From Myxosarcina sp. GI1 (GTDB lineage Bacteria; Cyanobacteriota; Cyanobacteriia; Cyanobacteriales; Xenococcaceae), in contig NZ_JRFE01000014.1 in NCBI RefSeq assembly GCF_000756305.1, positions 399,005 through 463,004 of the forward strand: a stretch of 64,000 bases of DNA, given 5' to 3'. The notes under the pieces are model-generated. The model made no database searches. It saw only the letters and a program-made list of their open reading frames with translations, and was not told the origin of the DNA. A program made the position numbers and the translations under genes. Positions 8,919-18,216 of the stretch are shown in pieces. The stretch's first letter is position 1; each line of letters begins with the position of its first letter.

Positions 8919-9692
8919 ATGAAACCGAAAGATACGATATCACTAGAAAGTAAAGTAGCTTTAGTTACTGGAGGTACGTCTGGAATAGGTAGAGCCACCG
9001 CTATTGCTCTTGGTGCTGCTGGAGCTAAAGTAGTTTTCTCTGGTAGACGAGAGCCAGAAGGCAAAGAAACTGCTGCGATGATTCGCGATGTTGGTGCTGA
9101 ATGTCTTTTTGTCCGTTCGGACGTATCGAGAGAAAAAGATGTCAAAGCGTTAGTACAAAAAACAATAGAGACTTATGGCAAACTCGATTGTGCCTTCAAT
9201 AACGCAGGTATCGATCCTCCCTCTATTCCCCTTCACGAACAGTCAATTGAAGATTTCGATAAACTAATGGCTATTAACCTGCGCGGACTGTTTATGTGCA
9301 TGAAATATGAAATTCTTGCCATGCTGGATCGAGGAGAAGGTGTTATTGTCAATAACTCTTCTATGGCAGGTTTGATTGGTTTTCCTGGAGTATCTCCTTA
9401 TGTTGCCAGTAAACACGCTGTCATGGGTCTGACTCGCTCGGCAGCACTCGACTACGGCAAACAGGGTATTCGGATCAATGCCATTAATCCTGGTATTATT
9501 GCCACCCAGATGATCGATCGCTTGACTGAGACAACAGAAACCACCGCTGATGATTTGGTGTCTGCAATACCAATGGGAAGAATGGGTCAAGCAGAAGAAA
9601 TTGCTAAACCTGTCGTGTTTCTTTGTTCCGATGCCTCTGGCTACATCACGGGACAGCCTTTGGTTTTGGATGGTGGATACACGGCACAGTAA
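8919..9692 (+). CDS. short-chain dehydrogenase/reductase (SDR 1)
   Basis: A 257-residue classical SDR. The cofactor motif TGGTSGIG lies at about residues 17-24, NNAG follows the fourth strand, and the active site is S(NNSS) with Y161 and K165 (YVASK). The end LVLDGGYTAQ is the typical SDR C-terminus. An arginine follows the second beta strand (SGRRE), which favours NADP(H). The substrate is unknown; automatic annotation would probably say glucose 1-dehydrogenase or 3-oxoacyl reductase-like. First gene of four consecutive SDRs on the plus strand, divergent from an AraC regulator. Confidence 0.92.
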   Translation: MKPKDTISLESKVALVTGGTSGIGRATAIALGAAGAKVVFSGRREPEGKETAAMIRDVGAECLFVRSDVSREKDVKALVQKTIETYGKLDCAFNNAGIDPPSIPLHEQSIEDFDKLMAINLRGLFMCMKYEILAMLDRGEGVIVNNSSMAGLIGFPGVSPYVASKHAVMGLTRSAALDYGKQGIRINAINPGIIATQMIDRLTETTETTADDLVSAIPMGRMGQAEEIAKPVVFLCSDASGYITGQPLVLDGGYTAQ

Positions 9693-9883
9693 TTTCTCCC
9701 CCCGATCGTAAGCTCGATCGCTGCTCTCTATCGGTACGCTTAGCAAACACAGGGCTAGGTTAGTTCGAGCTTGTCAAAAATCAGAGGGTAAAGATTAAGG
9801 AAAAATAGGCTCCGCCAAGAGCGCATCAGAATACAAACCTAAAATAAATACGGTCATAAACTTAGTAAGAGGATAAGGCAAAC

Positions 9884-10636
9884 ATGAACGATGGACGCGA
9901 TTTAGCTGGAAAAGTGGCAATTGTTACGGGTGCTGCTAGCGGTATTGGTTTGGCGATCGCTAAATTACTAGAGCAACGCGGTGCGTTCGTTGTAGCTGAA
10001 GATATCAACCCAGACGTAAACGAAGTTTTTAAAAACCAGGAACGGATCGTTCCTTTGGTGGGTGATGTGGCGACAGAACAATTTGCTATAGAAGCAGTTG
10101 CCACTGCGACACAACGCTTCGGCAAACTCGACATCCTGGTTAATAATGCTGCTCGTATAGTGTACAAAAATGCAGTCGATCTGACCCTTGAGGAGTGGAA
10201 CTCGATTATGAATATCACTGCTACTGGTGTCTTCTTACATTCGCGGGAGGCACTCAAGGCAATGATTCCCAACCAAACAGGTGCCATTATTAACATTGGC
10301 TCTTATGCCTGCTACCAGACTTTTCCAGGTATTTCGGCTTATGCAGCAGCTAAGGGTGCCTTGGCACAAATCACACGGACTCTGGCACTGGAAGCGATCG
10401 AACACGGCATTCGAGTCAACGCAGTAGGTGCTGGCGATGTAGTAACTAACCTTTTAAATACATTCCGCGAGGACGGACGCGATTTTCTCACCGAACACGG
10501 TAAAAAAGCTCCCATCAAACGTGCTGCCCAACCAGAAGAAATTGCCGAAGTTGTGGCTTTCTTAGCATCAGACAGAGCAAGCTTTTTGGTAGGTTCGGTC
10601 GTAATGGCTGACGGTGGTATGAGCGCAGCCATATAA
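9884..10636 (+). CDS. short-chain dehydrogenase/reductase (SDR 2)
   Basis: A 250-residue classical SDR. The cofactor motif TGAASGIG is at about residues 15-22, followed by an acidic residue after beta-2 (AEDINPD), which favours NAD(H). NNAARIV replaces the usual NNAG. The active site is S(NIGS), Y153 and K157 (YAAAK). The C-terminus is VVMADGGMSAAI. A good ribosome site (AGAGGATAAGG) precedes the ATG. The 191-bp gap from SDR 1 is large for one operon, so a separate promoter is possible. Confidence 0.92.
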   Translation: MNDGRDLAGKVAIVTGAASGIGLAIAKLLEQRGAFVVAEDINPDVNEVFKNQERIVPLVGDVATEQFAIEAVATATQRFGKLDILVNNAARIVYKNAVDLTLEEWNSIMNITATGVFLHSREALKAMIPNQTGAIINIGSYACYQTFPGISAYAAAKGALAQITRTLALEAIEHGIRVNAVGAGDVVTNLLNTFREDGRDFLTEHGKKAPIKRAAQPEEIAEVVAFLASDRASFLVGSVVMADGGMSAAI

Positions 10637-10712
10637 CAATTAGTACTCGTTCCAAACCGAGAAATAATCTAAATCTACAAATATAAAGTAATTCATTCAA
10701 ACAATATTATTT

Positions 10713-11447
10713 ATGTCAAACGTAAAAAATAAAGTTATTGCTATTACTGGAGCTAGTAGCGGTATTGGTCAAGCTTCTGCCAAATTATTAGCTGAAAATG
10801 GCGCAAAAGTTGTTCTAGGCGCACGACGTACCGAAAAACTAGAAAAGATTGTTGAAGAAATTCGCGCAGCAGGTGGTACGGCGGAGTTCAAAGCTGTGGA
10901 TGTTACCAGTCGCGAAGAAGTAAAAGCGTTTATTCACTTTGCTAAAGACAAGTTCGCTCGCGTCGATGTCATCTTTAACAATGCTGGGGTAATGCCCCTG
11001 TCTCCGATGAAAGCTCTCAAAGTTGAGGAGTGGGACAAAATGATTGACGTAAATATTCATGGCGTACTTAACGGTATTGCTGCGGGACTACCAATCATGG
11101 AAGCGCAAGGTGGCGGACAGTTTATTAATACCGCATCTATTGGCGCACACGTAGTAGTACCTTCATCTGCGGTCTATTCGGGTACAAAATTTGCTGTTTG
11201 GGCAATTTCTGAAGGATTGCGACAAGAATCAGAAAATATTCGCGTGACCATCATCTCTCCTGGCGTGGTGGAGACGGAACTCGGCTCTGATATTACTGAC
11301 GAATCGGCACAAGCGGATTTACAAGAATTTCGCAAAACTGCTCTAACTCCAGATGCGATCGCCTCTGCTGTTTTGTACGCCGTTTCTCAAGCAGATAATG
11401 TCGATGTCAATGAAGTCATTGTTCGTCCGACGGCAAGCGCGTTTTAA
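10713..11447 (+). CDS. short-chain dehydrogenase/reductase (SDR 3)
   Basis: A 244-residue SDR of the YdfG-like, NADP-dependent type. Features are TGASSGIG (about residues 12-19), GARRTEKL after beta-2, NNAGVMPLSP, the active-site serine in NTASIG, and Y155/K159 (YSGTK). The sequence VTIISPGVVETELG and the tail VNEVIVRPTASAF match the YdfG-like subgroup (oxidoreductases of serine, 3-hydroxy acids and small aldehydes). It lies 76 bp after SDR 2. Its substrate cannot be read from the sequence. Confidence 0.92.
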   Translation: MSNVKNKVIAITGASSGIGQASAKLLAENGAKVVLGARRTEKLEKIVEEIRAAGGTAEFKAVDVTSREEVKAFIHFAKDKFARVDVIFNNAGVMPLSPMKALKVEEWDKMIDVNIHGVLNGIAAGLPIMEAQGGGQFINTASIGAHVVVPSSAVYSGTKFAVWAISEGLRQESENIRVTIISPGVVETELGSDITDESAQADLQEFRKTALTPDAIASAVLYAVSQADNVDVNEVIVRPTASAF

Positions 11448-11512
11448 CTTTAAAACGGCAAACTAGATTGAAACACTTTTTCTACAAAAATTTCAAGAAT
11501 AAGGATAAAGCA

Positions 11513-12280
11513 ATGATACAAGACATCAAAAAAATTGCCTTGGTAACAGGTTCGAGTAGAGGTTTAGGTAAAAATACGGCTTTGGCATTAGTTAAAAAAG
11601 AAGTTGATGTCATCGTGACTTATCGCAGTAGTGAGGCAGAAGCAAATAACGTCGTTTCAGAAATTGCAGACATAGGCGGTAAAGCAGTCGCTTTGCAACT
11701 GGACACTTCCAACACCAAAACTTTTGATAATTTTGTAGAACGATTCGAGCAATCTCTGCAAGATACCTGGCAGACAGGGCAGTTTGATTTTCTGATTAAC
11801 AATGCTGGTATTGGGATTAATGCACCTTTTATCGAAACCACTGAAGAAGATTTCGACCGTTTATTTAACATTCAAGTTAAAGGAGTCTTCTTCCTGTCGC
11901 AGAAATTACTGCCTCTGATTAAAGATGAAGGGCGAATCGTTAATATTTCATCTGGTCTGGCTCGTTTTTCTCTACCTGGCTATGCTGCTTATGCTAGTGC
12001 CAAAGGAGCAGTCGAAGTTTTGACGCGCTATATGGCAAAAGAATTGGGTCAAAGACAAATTCGAGTCAATGTATTAGCACCAGGGGCAATTGAAACTGAT
12101 TTTGCTGGTGGAGTGGTTCGAGATACTGAAGAAATTAATAACTTTATCGCTTCGCAAACTGCCTTGGGTCGTGTCGGAGTGCCAGACGATATTGGTGGTG
12201 CGATCGCAACTTTGCTCTCTGAAGAAAATCGCTGGATAAACGGACAGAGGATCGAAGTCTCTGGCGGTATGTTTCTTTAA
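11513..12280 (+). CDS. short-chain dehydrogenase/reductase (SDR 4)
   Basis: A 255-residue classical SDR: TGSSRGLG near the N-terminus, NNAGIGIN, active-site serine in NISSG, and Y160/K164 (YASAK). The end is NGQRIEVSGGMFL. I chose the ATG at 11513 because AAGGA lies seven bases upstream and the domain begins right after it; the frame stays open upstream to a TTG at 11468. A 68-bp piece of this gene (12140-12207) recurs with 8 mismatches directly behind its stop codon, showing rearrangement between SDR copies here. Confidence 0.92.
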   Translation: MIQDIKKIALVTGSSRGLGKNTALALVKKEVDVIVTYRSSEAEANNVVSEIADIGGKAVALQLDTSNTKTFDNFVERFEQSLQDTWQTGQFDFLINNAGIGINAPFIETTEEDFDRLFNIQVKGVFFLSQKLLPLIKDEGRIVNISSGLARFSLPGYAAYASAKGAVEVLTRYMAKELGQRQIRVNVLAPGAIETDFAGGVVRDTEEINNFIASQTALGRVGVPDDIGGAIATLLSEENRWINGQRIEVSGGMFL

Positions 12281-12284
12281 TTGA

Positions 12285-12521
12285 AACTTTATCGCTTCGC
12301 AAACTGCGTTGGGTTGCGTTGGGGTGCCAGATAATATTGGTGGCGCGATCGCTCTGGTGTTGAATTGCTATGATTTAGGACTAAATTTTGCCTCTGCTCT
12401 CCATTTGGCTATGATGCAGAAATATAAGACGTTCTATACTTTTGATAAAGCTTCAATAAAATCGGTCACAGCAATAGAGCTAATTAAAGTAAACGCACCT
12501 AAAAATATTAAATTAAGATGA
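12285..12521 (+). pseudogene. SDR fragment fused to PIN-toxin C-terminus
   Basis: Positions 12285-12352 repeat 12140-12207 of SDR 4 at a constant offset of 145 bp with 8 mismatches. The reading frame then runs into DLGLNFASALHLAMMQKY and FYTFDKASIKS, which is the C-terminal part of a PIN-domain (VapC-type) toxin, up to the stop at 12521. The N-terminal catalytic part of the PIN domain is missing. The stop overlaps the start of the oligopeptidase gene by 4 bp. This is debris from deletion between a lost SDR copy and a lost TA module, and is not expected to be functional. Confidence 0.75.
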
Positions 12522-14575
12522 CTCAACAGCCAACTCCTCCTGTAGCAGCAAAACATCCTCACGAATTAGTAACTCATAGAGATAAAAGAATCGATGACTA
12601 TTATTGGTTGCGTCAACAGGACGAACCAGAAGTTATTGAATATTTAAAAGCTGAAAATGAATATACAAAAGCTAAAATGCAGCACACCGAAAAGCTGCAA
12701 AAATCTCTGTATGATGAAATGCTTTCACGGATTAAAGAAACCGATCTTTCCGTACCCTATCGGCTAAAAGATTATTATTACTACTCTCGGACTGAAGAAG
12801 GTAAAGACTATTCTATTTTATGCCGTAAATATCGGAGTTTAGAGGCAGAAGAAGAAATACTCTTAGACCAAAACGAATTAGCTGCCAACAAAGAGTTTTT
12901 TAGTTTGGGAGTGCGATCGATTAGTCCCAACCAGCAAATTCTAGCTTACTCTACCGATACGACGGGTGCAGAACAGTATACTTTAGTTTTTCTCGATCTA
13001 ACTACTAGAAAACTTTATTCAGAGTCGATACCAAATACCTATTATTCTTTTGCCTGGGGTAATGATGACCGAACGGTTTTTTATACCAAGGTAGATAATG
13101 CCAATCGTCCCTATCAACTGTGGCGACATACTTTAGGCAGCGATCCTCAAAACGATGTTTTAGTATATCAGGAAGATGATGAAGGGTTTTATTTAGGTGT
13201 AGGGAAAACTCGCTCTCGCGCCTATATCGTGTTGGAATTAGGCAGTAAAATTACTTCCGAAGTTCATTATCTCGATGCCGATAATCCTGGTGGCGAGTTC
13301 AAGCTATTTCAACCGCGTCAGAAAGGAGTAGAGTATTCTATCGAACATCATAGCGATCGCTTTTACATCGTCACTAACGAAGAAGCGATGAACTTTAAGC
13401 TGATGGAAACGCCAGTAGATAATCCAGATAAAGCAAACTGGAAAACAGTAATTCCCCATCGAGAAGAGGTAATGTTAGAGGGAATCGACGCTTTTGCCAA
13501 TTATTTGATTATTTACGAACGCCAGGCAGGATTACCGACGGCGAGAATCCAAAATTTGAAGACAGGCAAAATCGAAGAACTTACTTTTCCCGAACCAACT
13601 TACTCTTTTTCTGGCGGTAATAATCCCGAATTCGATACTACCAAGTTTCGCTATGGCTATACTTCAATGGTTACTCCCTCTTCTGTGTTCGATCGCGATT
13701 TGGAGACAGGAGAAACAGAACTAAAAAAAGAAACTGAAGTATTGGGAGAATTCGATCGCACTTTATACGCTAGTGAGAGATTGTACGCTACTGCACCCGA
13801 TGGTACGGAAGTTCCGATTTCCTTAGTCTACAAAAAAGGAGTCGAGAAAAATGGTAACAATCCCCTATGGTTAACTGGTTATGGTTCTTACGGCTATCCC
13901 TATCCCGTTACCTTTTCTTCTTTAAGGCTTTCATTATTAGATCGCGGCTTTGTTTATGCGATCGCTCATATTCGTGGTGGTGAAGAAATGGGGCGTAAAT
14001 GGTATGAAGACGGTAAGTTTTTACAGAAAAAAAATACCTTTACCGATTTTATCGCCTGTGCCGAACATCTAATTGCCGAAAAATGGACGAGTAGCGATCG
14101 CCTCGTAATCTCTGGCGGCAGTGCGGGGGGTTTACTGATGGGTGCGGTAATCAATCTGCGTCCAGATTTATTTAAAGCTGTAGTTGCCGATGTTCCGTTT
14201 GTCGATGTCTTAACTACAATCTTAGATACGTCGTTACCTCTAACTATTTTAGAGTGGGAAGAATGGGGCAATCCCAACGAGCCAGAATATTATGACTACA
14301 TTAAGTCTTATTCCCCCTACGATAACGTTACCGCCAAAGACTATCCCGCTTTGCTAATTACCGCAGGTTTAAATGACTCGCGGGTTAAATATTGGGAACC
14401 TGCTAAATGGATTGCTAAATTACGCGAACTCAAAACCGACGATAACCTATTGTTACTTAAAACTAATATGAGTGCTGGTCACGGTGGCGCATCGGGACGC
14501 TACGAAGCTCTTAAGGAAATTGCCCTTGAATACGCTTTCGTCCTCGATCGCCTGGGCATTAGTAACGATGTCTAA
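12518..14575 (+). CDS. oligopeptidase B-like S9 family peptidase
   Basis: A 685-residue prolyl-oligopeptidase family serine peptidase. The N-terminal seven-bladed propeller (about residues 75-410) opens with the family segment HRDKRIDDYYWLR. The C-terminal alpha/beta hydrolase carries the nucleophile S535 in GGSAGG, the acid D620 in LNDSRV and the base H655 in AGHGG. The EEWGNP segment near residue 585 is typical of oligopeptidase B, which cuts after Lys and Arg in short peptides. Length fits. There is no signal peptide, so it is cytoplasmic. The start overlaps PIN-toxin debris, so its native upstream region was probably altered. Confidence 0.94.
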   Translation: MTQQPTPPVAAKHPHELVTHRDKRIDDYYWLRQQDEPEVIEYLKAENEYTKAKMQHTEKLQKSLYDEMLSRIKETDLSVPYRLKDYYYYSRTEEGKDYSILCRKYRSLEAEEEILLDQNELAANKEFFSLGVRSISPNQQILAYSTDTTGAEQYTLVFLDLTTRKLYSESIPNTYYSFAWGNDDRTVFYTKVDNANRPYQLWRHTLGSDPQNDVLVYQEDDEGFYLGVGKTRSRAYIVLELGSKITSEVHYLDADNPGGEFKLFQPRQKGVEYSIEHHSDRFYIVTNEEAMNFKLMETPVDNPDKANWKTVIPHREEVMLEGIDAFANYLIIYERQAGLPTARIQNLKTGKIEELTFPEPTYSFSGGNNPEFDTTKFRYGYTSMVTPSSVFDRDLETGETELKKETEVLGEFDRTLYASERLYATAPDGTEVPISLVYKKGVEKNGNNPLWLTGYGSYGYPYPVTFSSLRLSLLDRGFVYAIAHIRGGEEMGRKWYEDGKFLQKKNTFTDFIACAEHLIAEKWTSSDRLVISGGSAGGLLMGAVINLRPDLFKAVVADVPFVDVLTTILDTSLPLTILEWEEWGNPNEPEYYDYIKSYSPYDNVTAKDYPALLITAGLNDSRVKYWEPAKWIAKLRELKTDDNLLLLKTNMSAGHGGASGRYEALKEIALEYAFVLDRLGISNDV

Positions 14576-14726
14576 AATCATACTACGCTTTTTAGTCGAA
14601 TAGACTACGAAGCCAATTCGCTCGCTCCTTCCCCGTTCCCTAAAAACAATATGTGTGTATGTTGGAAGCGAGTTTGACTTATACTGACATCGGAGCCTTG
14701 GCAGGAGTACCTTTATTACGAATAAC

Positions 14727-15494
14727 TTAGCGATCGCTAGTTGGCGGAGTTTTTATCATCGGGACAAAACGAACTGGAAAAGTTTTTTCCTCGACCGTAC
14801 CATCAGCAGTTTTAGTCAGCACGTACATTTCTTGATTGCGGTTGCCTACGGGAATAACCATCTTACCGTTTATTGCCAACTGGTCGATTAAGCTTTGGGG
14901 GATTTGTTCTGGAGCCGCAGTTACAATAATTACATCATAGGGAGCGTGTGTTTTCCAGCCTTGATATCCGTCACCAGTTTTCACTTCAATATTTTGATAA
15001 CCTAGTTGACTCAAAGTTTGCCGCGCTTTATCTGCCAGTTGGGGAATAATTTCAACCGAGTAAACTTCTTTAGCTAGCTCTCCTAATATAGCTGCCTGAT
15101 AGCCACAACCAGTTCCAATTTCTAATACGCGATCGCCAGCAGAAATTTCGACAGCTTCGCTCATGTAAGCCACAATATAAGGCTGAGAAATCGTTTGATT
15201 GTAACCAATGGGTATGGGGCGATCGCTATAGGCTAAGTCTCTCTTAAATGAATCGACAAATTGATGACGGGGGACTTTTAACATGACAGCTAAAACTTGT
15301 CGATCTTTTATACCCCGCTCTTTTAACTGATATTCCACCATTTGCCGACGCTGTAACTCAAATTGCTCTGTCGCCAAATAAAAAGGTTGCTGAAATTCTG
15401 AGAAATTAGAGGATATTTTTGCTGCAAAACCAGGTTTGATTATTAATAAAATACAACAACCCAATAAAGCGATCGCTACTAGTCTAAAATTCAT
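14727..15494 (-). CDS. pcm: protein-L-isoaspartate O-methyltransferase
   Basis: A 255-residue enzyme that methylates L-isoaspartyl residues in damaged proteins using S-adenosylmethionine, starting their repair. The core holds RPIPIGYNQTISQPYIVAYM and the SAM motif VLEIGTGCGYQAA, then the PCMT-typical ITAAPEQIPQ-like stretch. The first 25 residues form a hydrophobic signal-like segment (VAIALLGCCILLIIKPGFAA), so this version is probably exported or membrane-tethered; that is unusual for the cytoplasmic enzyme but fits repair of periplasmic proteins. The gene stands alone, convergent with the oligopeptidase gene. Confidence 0.93.
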   Translation of the reverse strand: MNFRLVAIALLGCCILLIIKPGFAAKISSNFSEFQQPFYLATEQFELQRRQMVEYQLKERGIKDRQVLAVMLKVPRHQFVDSFKRDLAYSDRPIPIGYNQTISQPYIVAYMSEAVEISAGDRVLEIGTGCGYQAAILGELAKEVYSVEIIPQLADKARQTLSQLGYQNIEVKTGDGYQGWKTHAPYDVIIVTAAPEQIPQSLIDQLAINGKMVIPVGNRNQEMYVLTKTADGTVEEKTFPVRFVPMIKTPPTSDR

Positions 15495-15673
15495 AATTAT
15501 TCACCTAAACCTTAGCTAGATTTTTTTAACTTCGTCTCAGGTTTACTTAATTATCAACGTTCAAACAAAATAGGGCGAACCGTACATTTATATAGCTGTA
15601 GCTGTGGTTGAGGCAGCAATAACTCAATTACGATCGATCTTTGAATATTCAACACTAGCTGTATTTACTGTTG

Positions 15674-16006
15674 CTAATGCCATCCTAGTTTGGCTTGCTC
15701 TAAAACGTATGCCGATACAGATTCAATCTGTTGGGATGAAAGACGCTCGGCATAAGCTGGCATATTGTTTTTACCGTAAGTCACTAGAGAGACTACTGCT
15801 GATAAATTATCTACTTGATTACGATGTAAGGCTCTTTGCTTGAGATTTTTACCACGCCTGACAATATTTCCACCGTTGGCATGACAACCCGCACAATTTG
15901 TCTGAAAAATTTCGCTGCCGTTAGTTACCTCTGCTGCCATAGCAAAAGGTAACTGAAGCAAAAATATCATCGTGGCGATCGCTATAGAGATAAATAACTT
16001 ATTCAA
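15674..16006 (-). CDS. petJ: cytochrome c6-like protein
   Basis: A 110-residue c-type cytochrome. A signal peptide (residues 1-24, ending AMA) directs it to the lumen or periplasm. The haem-binding motif CAGCH is at 38-42 and the axial methionine is M82 in GKNNMPAY. The tail SAYVLEQAKLGW is typical of cytochrome c6, which carries electrons from the cytochrome b6f complex to photosystem I. The stretch NIVRRGKNLKQRALHRNQ is more basic than in classical c6, so it could be a c6-like variant rather than the main PetJ. It starts 10 bp after rpiA ends and is probably co-transcribed with it. Confidence 0.85.
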   Translation of the reverse strand: MNKLFISIAIATMIFLLQLPFAMAAEVTNGSEIFQTNCAGCHANGGNIVRRGKNLKQRALHRNQVDNLSAVVSLVTYGKNNMPAYAERLSSQQIESVSAYVLEQAKLGWH

Positions 16007-16016
16007 AATATTTTAT

Positions 16017-16727
16017 TTAAAGTTCTCTTATTTCTGGTTTGCCGTCTTTAATTTCTCCAACCAGAACTATATCGGCAACACCAACAAACAAACCATTTTC
16101 TAGCACACCAGGCAGATTGTTGATTGTCTTTTCTAATTCGGCTGGATTATCTAGATTATCGAATTTTACATCAATTACTAAATTGCCCTGATCTGTTACT
16201 ACAGGACCTGCTTTTTTAACGCCCATACGCAATTCAGGCTTGCCTCCCAATTTAGAAAGGCTATTCATTACTGGTGCAACTGCCATGGGAATGACTTCTA
16301 CAGGCAAAAGAAAACTAGACCCTAATTTATCTACCAGTTTGCCGCTATCGACGACTACTATAAACTCATTTGCCAGAGAGTCTACAACTTTTTCTCGGGT
16401 ATGCGCCGCACCGCCACCTTTAATCAAATTTTTTTGAGGATCGACTTCGTCGGCACCGTCGATCGCAATATCTATACCATCGATTGCATCGAGGGTAGTC
16501 AGAGGAATACCAAATTTTTTGGCAAGCACTTCTGATTGAAAGGAAGTAGGAACGCCAACTATATTCTTTAATTCTCCTTTTGAGAGGCGGTTGCCAATAT
16601 ATTCAATCGCATAAGCTGCAGTTGACCCAGATCCCAATCCCACAACTGAGTCAGATTTGACTCTATCGGCAGCAGCTTTACCTACTTCCTGCTTCATGGT
16701 TTTAACTGGGTCGTTGTTTGCCGCCAT
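16017..16727 (-). CDS. rpiA: ribose 5-phosphate isomerase A
   Basis: A 236-residue isomerase interconverting ribose 5-phosphate and ribulose 5-phosphate in the Calvin cycle and pentose phosphate pathway. Typical motifs are [27 protein letters not shown] and [13 protein letters not shown], which contain the catalytic Asp/Glu/Lys residues of the RpiA family. Length matches. It is the first gene of a two-gene unit with the cytochrome gene. The ATG follows an AGGAGC-type ribosome site. Confidence 0.96.
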   Translation of the reverse strand: MAANNDPVKTMKQEVGKAAADRVKSDSVVGLGSGSTAAYAIEYIGNRLSKGELKNIVGVPTSFQSEVLAKKFGIPLTTLDAIDGIDIAIDGADEVDPQKNLIKGGGAAHTREKVVDSLANEFIVVVDSGKLVDKLGSSFLLPVEVIPMAVAPVMNSLSKLGGKPELRMGVKKAGPVVTDQGNLVIDVKFDNLDNPAELEKTINNLPGVLENGLFVGVADIVLVGEIKDGKPEIREL

Positions 16728-16882
16728 TTTTCTAGCTCCTTATATTTTTCTATCCGCGATCGATTTTACTAGCTATTTAGCCCAAAATATCTTTCGAGCC
16801 AATTTTAGCTGCTAATCGATTTAAATTTCCCTAAAGCTTATAGTTAAAAAAATTTACTGAGGCGGAGTGCAAATACTATCGG

Positions 16883-17329
16883 CTAGTTATTGGCTGAAGC
16901 TAACATTTCTTTTAGTTTGGCTAATTCATCTGCCCAACGGGGATCGGGTTGCACGCTTCCTGATTGTTGACTACTACTCTGTTTTTTAGAACGTTTGCTA
17001 CCGCCTCCTTTATTTTTTTTGGTTGGAGGATTGTTGCTAGCTTCTGAAGTCGAAGCAGTTTCTTCGTCACTTTTCTTATTGCGCGGCAAAGCTTTTTCTA
17101 TTTTTAAAGGATTTTCCATGAACGACTGACCATTGTATTTTTCAATAAATTGGTCGGCTACTTCATCACTGGGAACCGTAACAAAGGCAAAACCGCGACA
17201 TTTTCCAGTTTTGCGGTTTTTGATGACTTTGGTTGAAACCTGCTGTCCTTCATCAGCAAATAATTCGGCTAACTTTTCTTTCTCGACATTTTCTTTTGGT
17301 AAATTACCTACGTATAAACGAACAGACAT
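16883..17329 (-). CDS. RRM-type RNA-binding protein (Rbp)
   Basis: A 148-residue protein with one RRM (residues 1-85). RNP2 is RLYVGNLP and RNP1 is CRGFAFVTV. The C-terminal half is low-complexity and basic (KKNKGGGSKRSKKQSSS), followed by a short helical end (DPRWADELAKLKEMLASAN). Cyanobacterial Rbp proteins of this build bind RNA and several are cold-induced or target mRNAs to membranes. This one is of the longer type with a basic tail. A GAGGAT ribosome site precedes the ATG. The gene is followed by 850 bp without genes on its upstream side. Confidence 0.92.
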   Translation of the reverse strand: MSVRLYVGNLPKENVEKEKLAELFADEGQQVSTKVIKNRKTGKCRGFAFVTVPSDEVADQFIEKYNGQSFMENPLKIEKALPRNKKSDEETASTSEASNNPPTKKNKGGGSKRSKKQSSSQQSGSVQPDPRWADELAKLKEMLASANN

Positions 17330-18216
17330 AAGAATATATCCTCTATGCTAAATTAAACTTTTATGTAACAAAATAAACACTTTTATTATTTTTATCGATA
17401 ACTGCTCCAAAATCCAATTAGTTTGCTAAAAATTTTTAAAGTTCGGTCTTTTGATAAATTTTTCTTAGTGCATCTCTTATTTCTTTCAGAAAAAATCTCC
17501 GAAATCTGAAATAAGAAGCGCAGTGATTTCACTATAATCCGATTCTGGCACCTTAAATTTTTTCCTTTAAAATGAGTGGCATGCTAATTTGAGTTGGCAT
17601 TCTCTCGGACAATATTTTCGGTCGTTAATTTTTAGCTCTAATAAAATCGATTGTTGCAGAGATTGTTTACTATCAAGCAATTTACCAGTGTTTGTGGCGA
17701 TCGCATCGACACCATCAACGTCAATTTATTTGACTGAGCTCGACCGACCTATTATTTGCTCTTAATATACTTTAACATCTAGACGATTATAACTAAACCC
17801 CACAATTGTCAAATTATTGTCATACTCGATCGCATTCAATTCCTCGAACACCGAAATACCTGCTTACAGCGCGATAAAGTTGATAAGAGAGATAAGTTAA
17901 AATACTTCAATCGGTCTTATTAGCTACCAAGCATTCGCCAGTAGCAGACAGTATGAGGTAGCAAATTTTATAACTAGAGAAATTTTCTCATCTTGTTTGG
18001 GATTGCTATAGTATTCAGTTTAATTCTAATTTGACAGAAGGTGTAGTAAAGCCAGACTTAAAGTTCCGTCCGCAAAAGTTTGTACGCCCCTTGGCTGCTT
18101 CGAGCAAGCTCAAATTTAAACTTTAATTAATTAAAATCATAAAAATCAAAATTTTTGTCAAGTAAAAACCTTTTTTTGCTAGGGTGAAAGTAAAATCAAC
18201 TCGTTCTGTCAAATAT
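17330..18216. other. long intergenic region with a hairpin
   Basis: About 885 bp with no supported gene. A bulged hairpin is formed by TCTTATTTC..TTTCAGA (17475-17490) and TCTGAAATAAGA (17505-17516). The part next to the RRM gene (17340-17400) is very AT-rich, as in the long 5' leaders known for cyanobacterial rbp genes. The rest has only HIP1 sites. Both flanking genes are transcribed outward, so promoters for both must lie here. Confidence 0.4.

Noticed and set aside
9264..9746. 160-codon minus-strand frame within SDR 1
   Set aside because: Shadow of the SDR gene; no family content, while the SDR motifs are complete on the plus strand.
15604..15843. 79-codon plus-strand frame opposite the cytochrome gene
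   Set aside because: It lies mostly antisense to the cytochrome c6-like gene, whose haem motif and signal peptide are clear.
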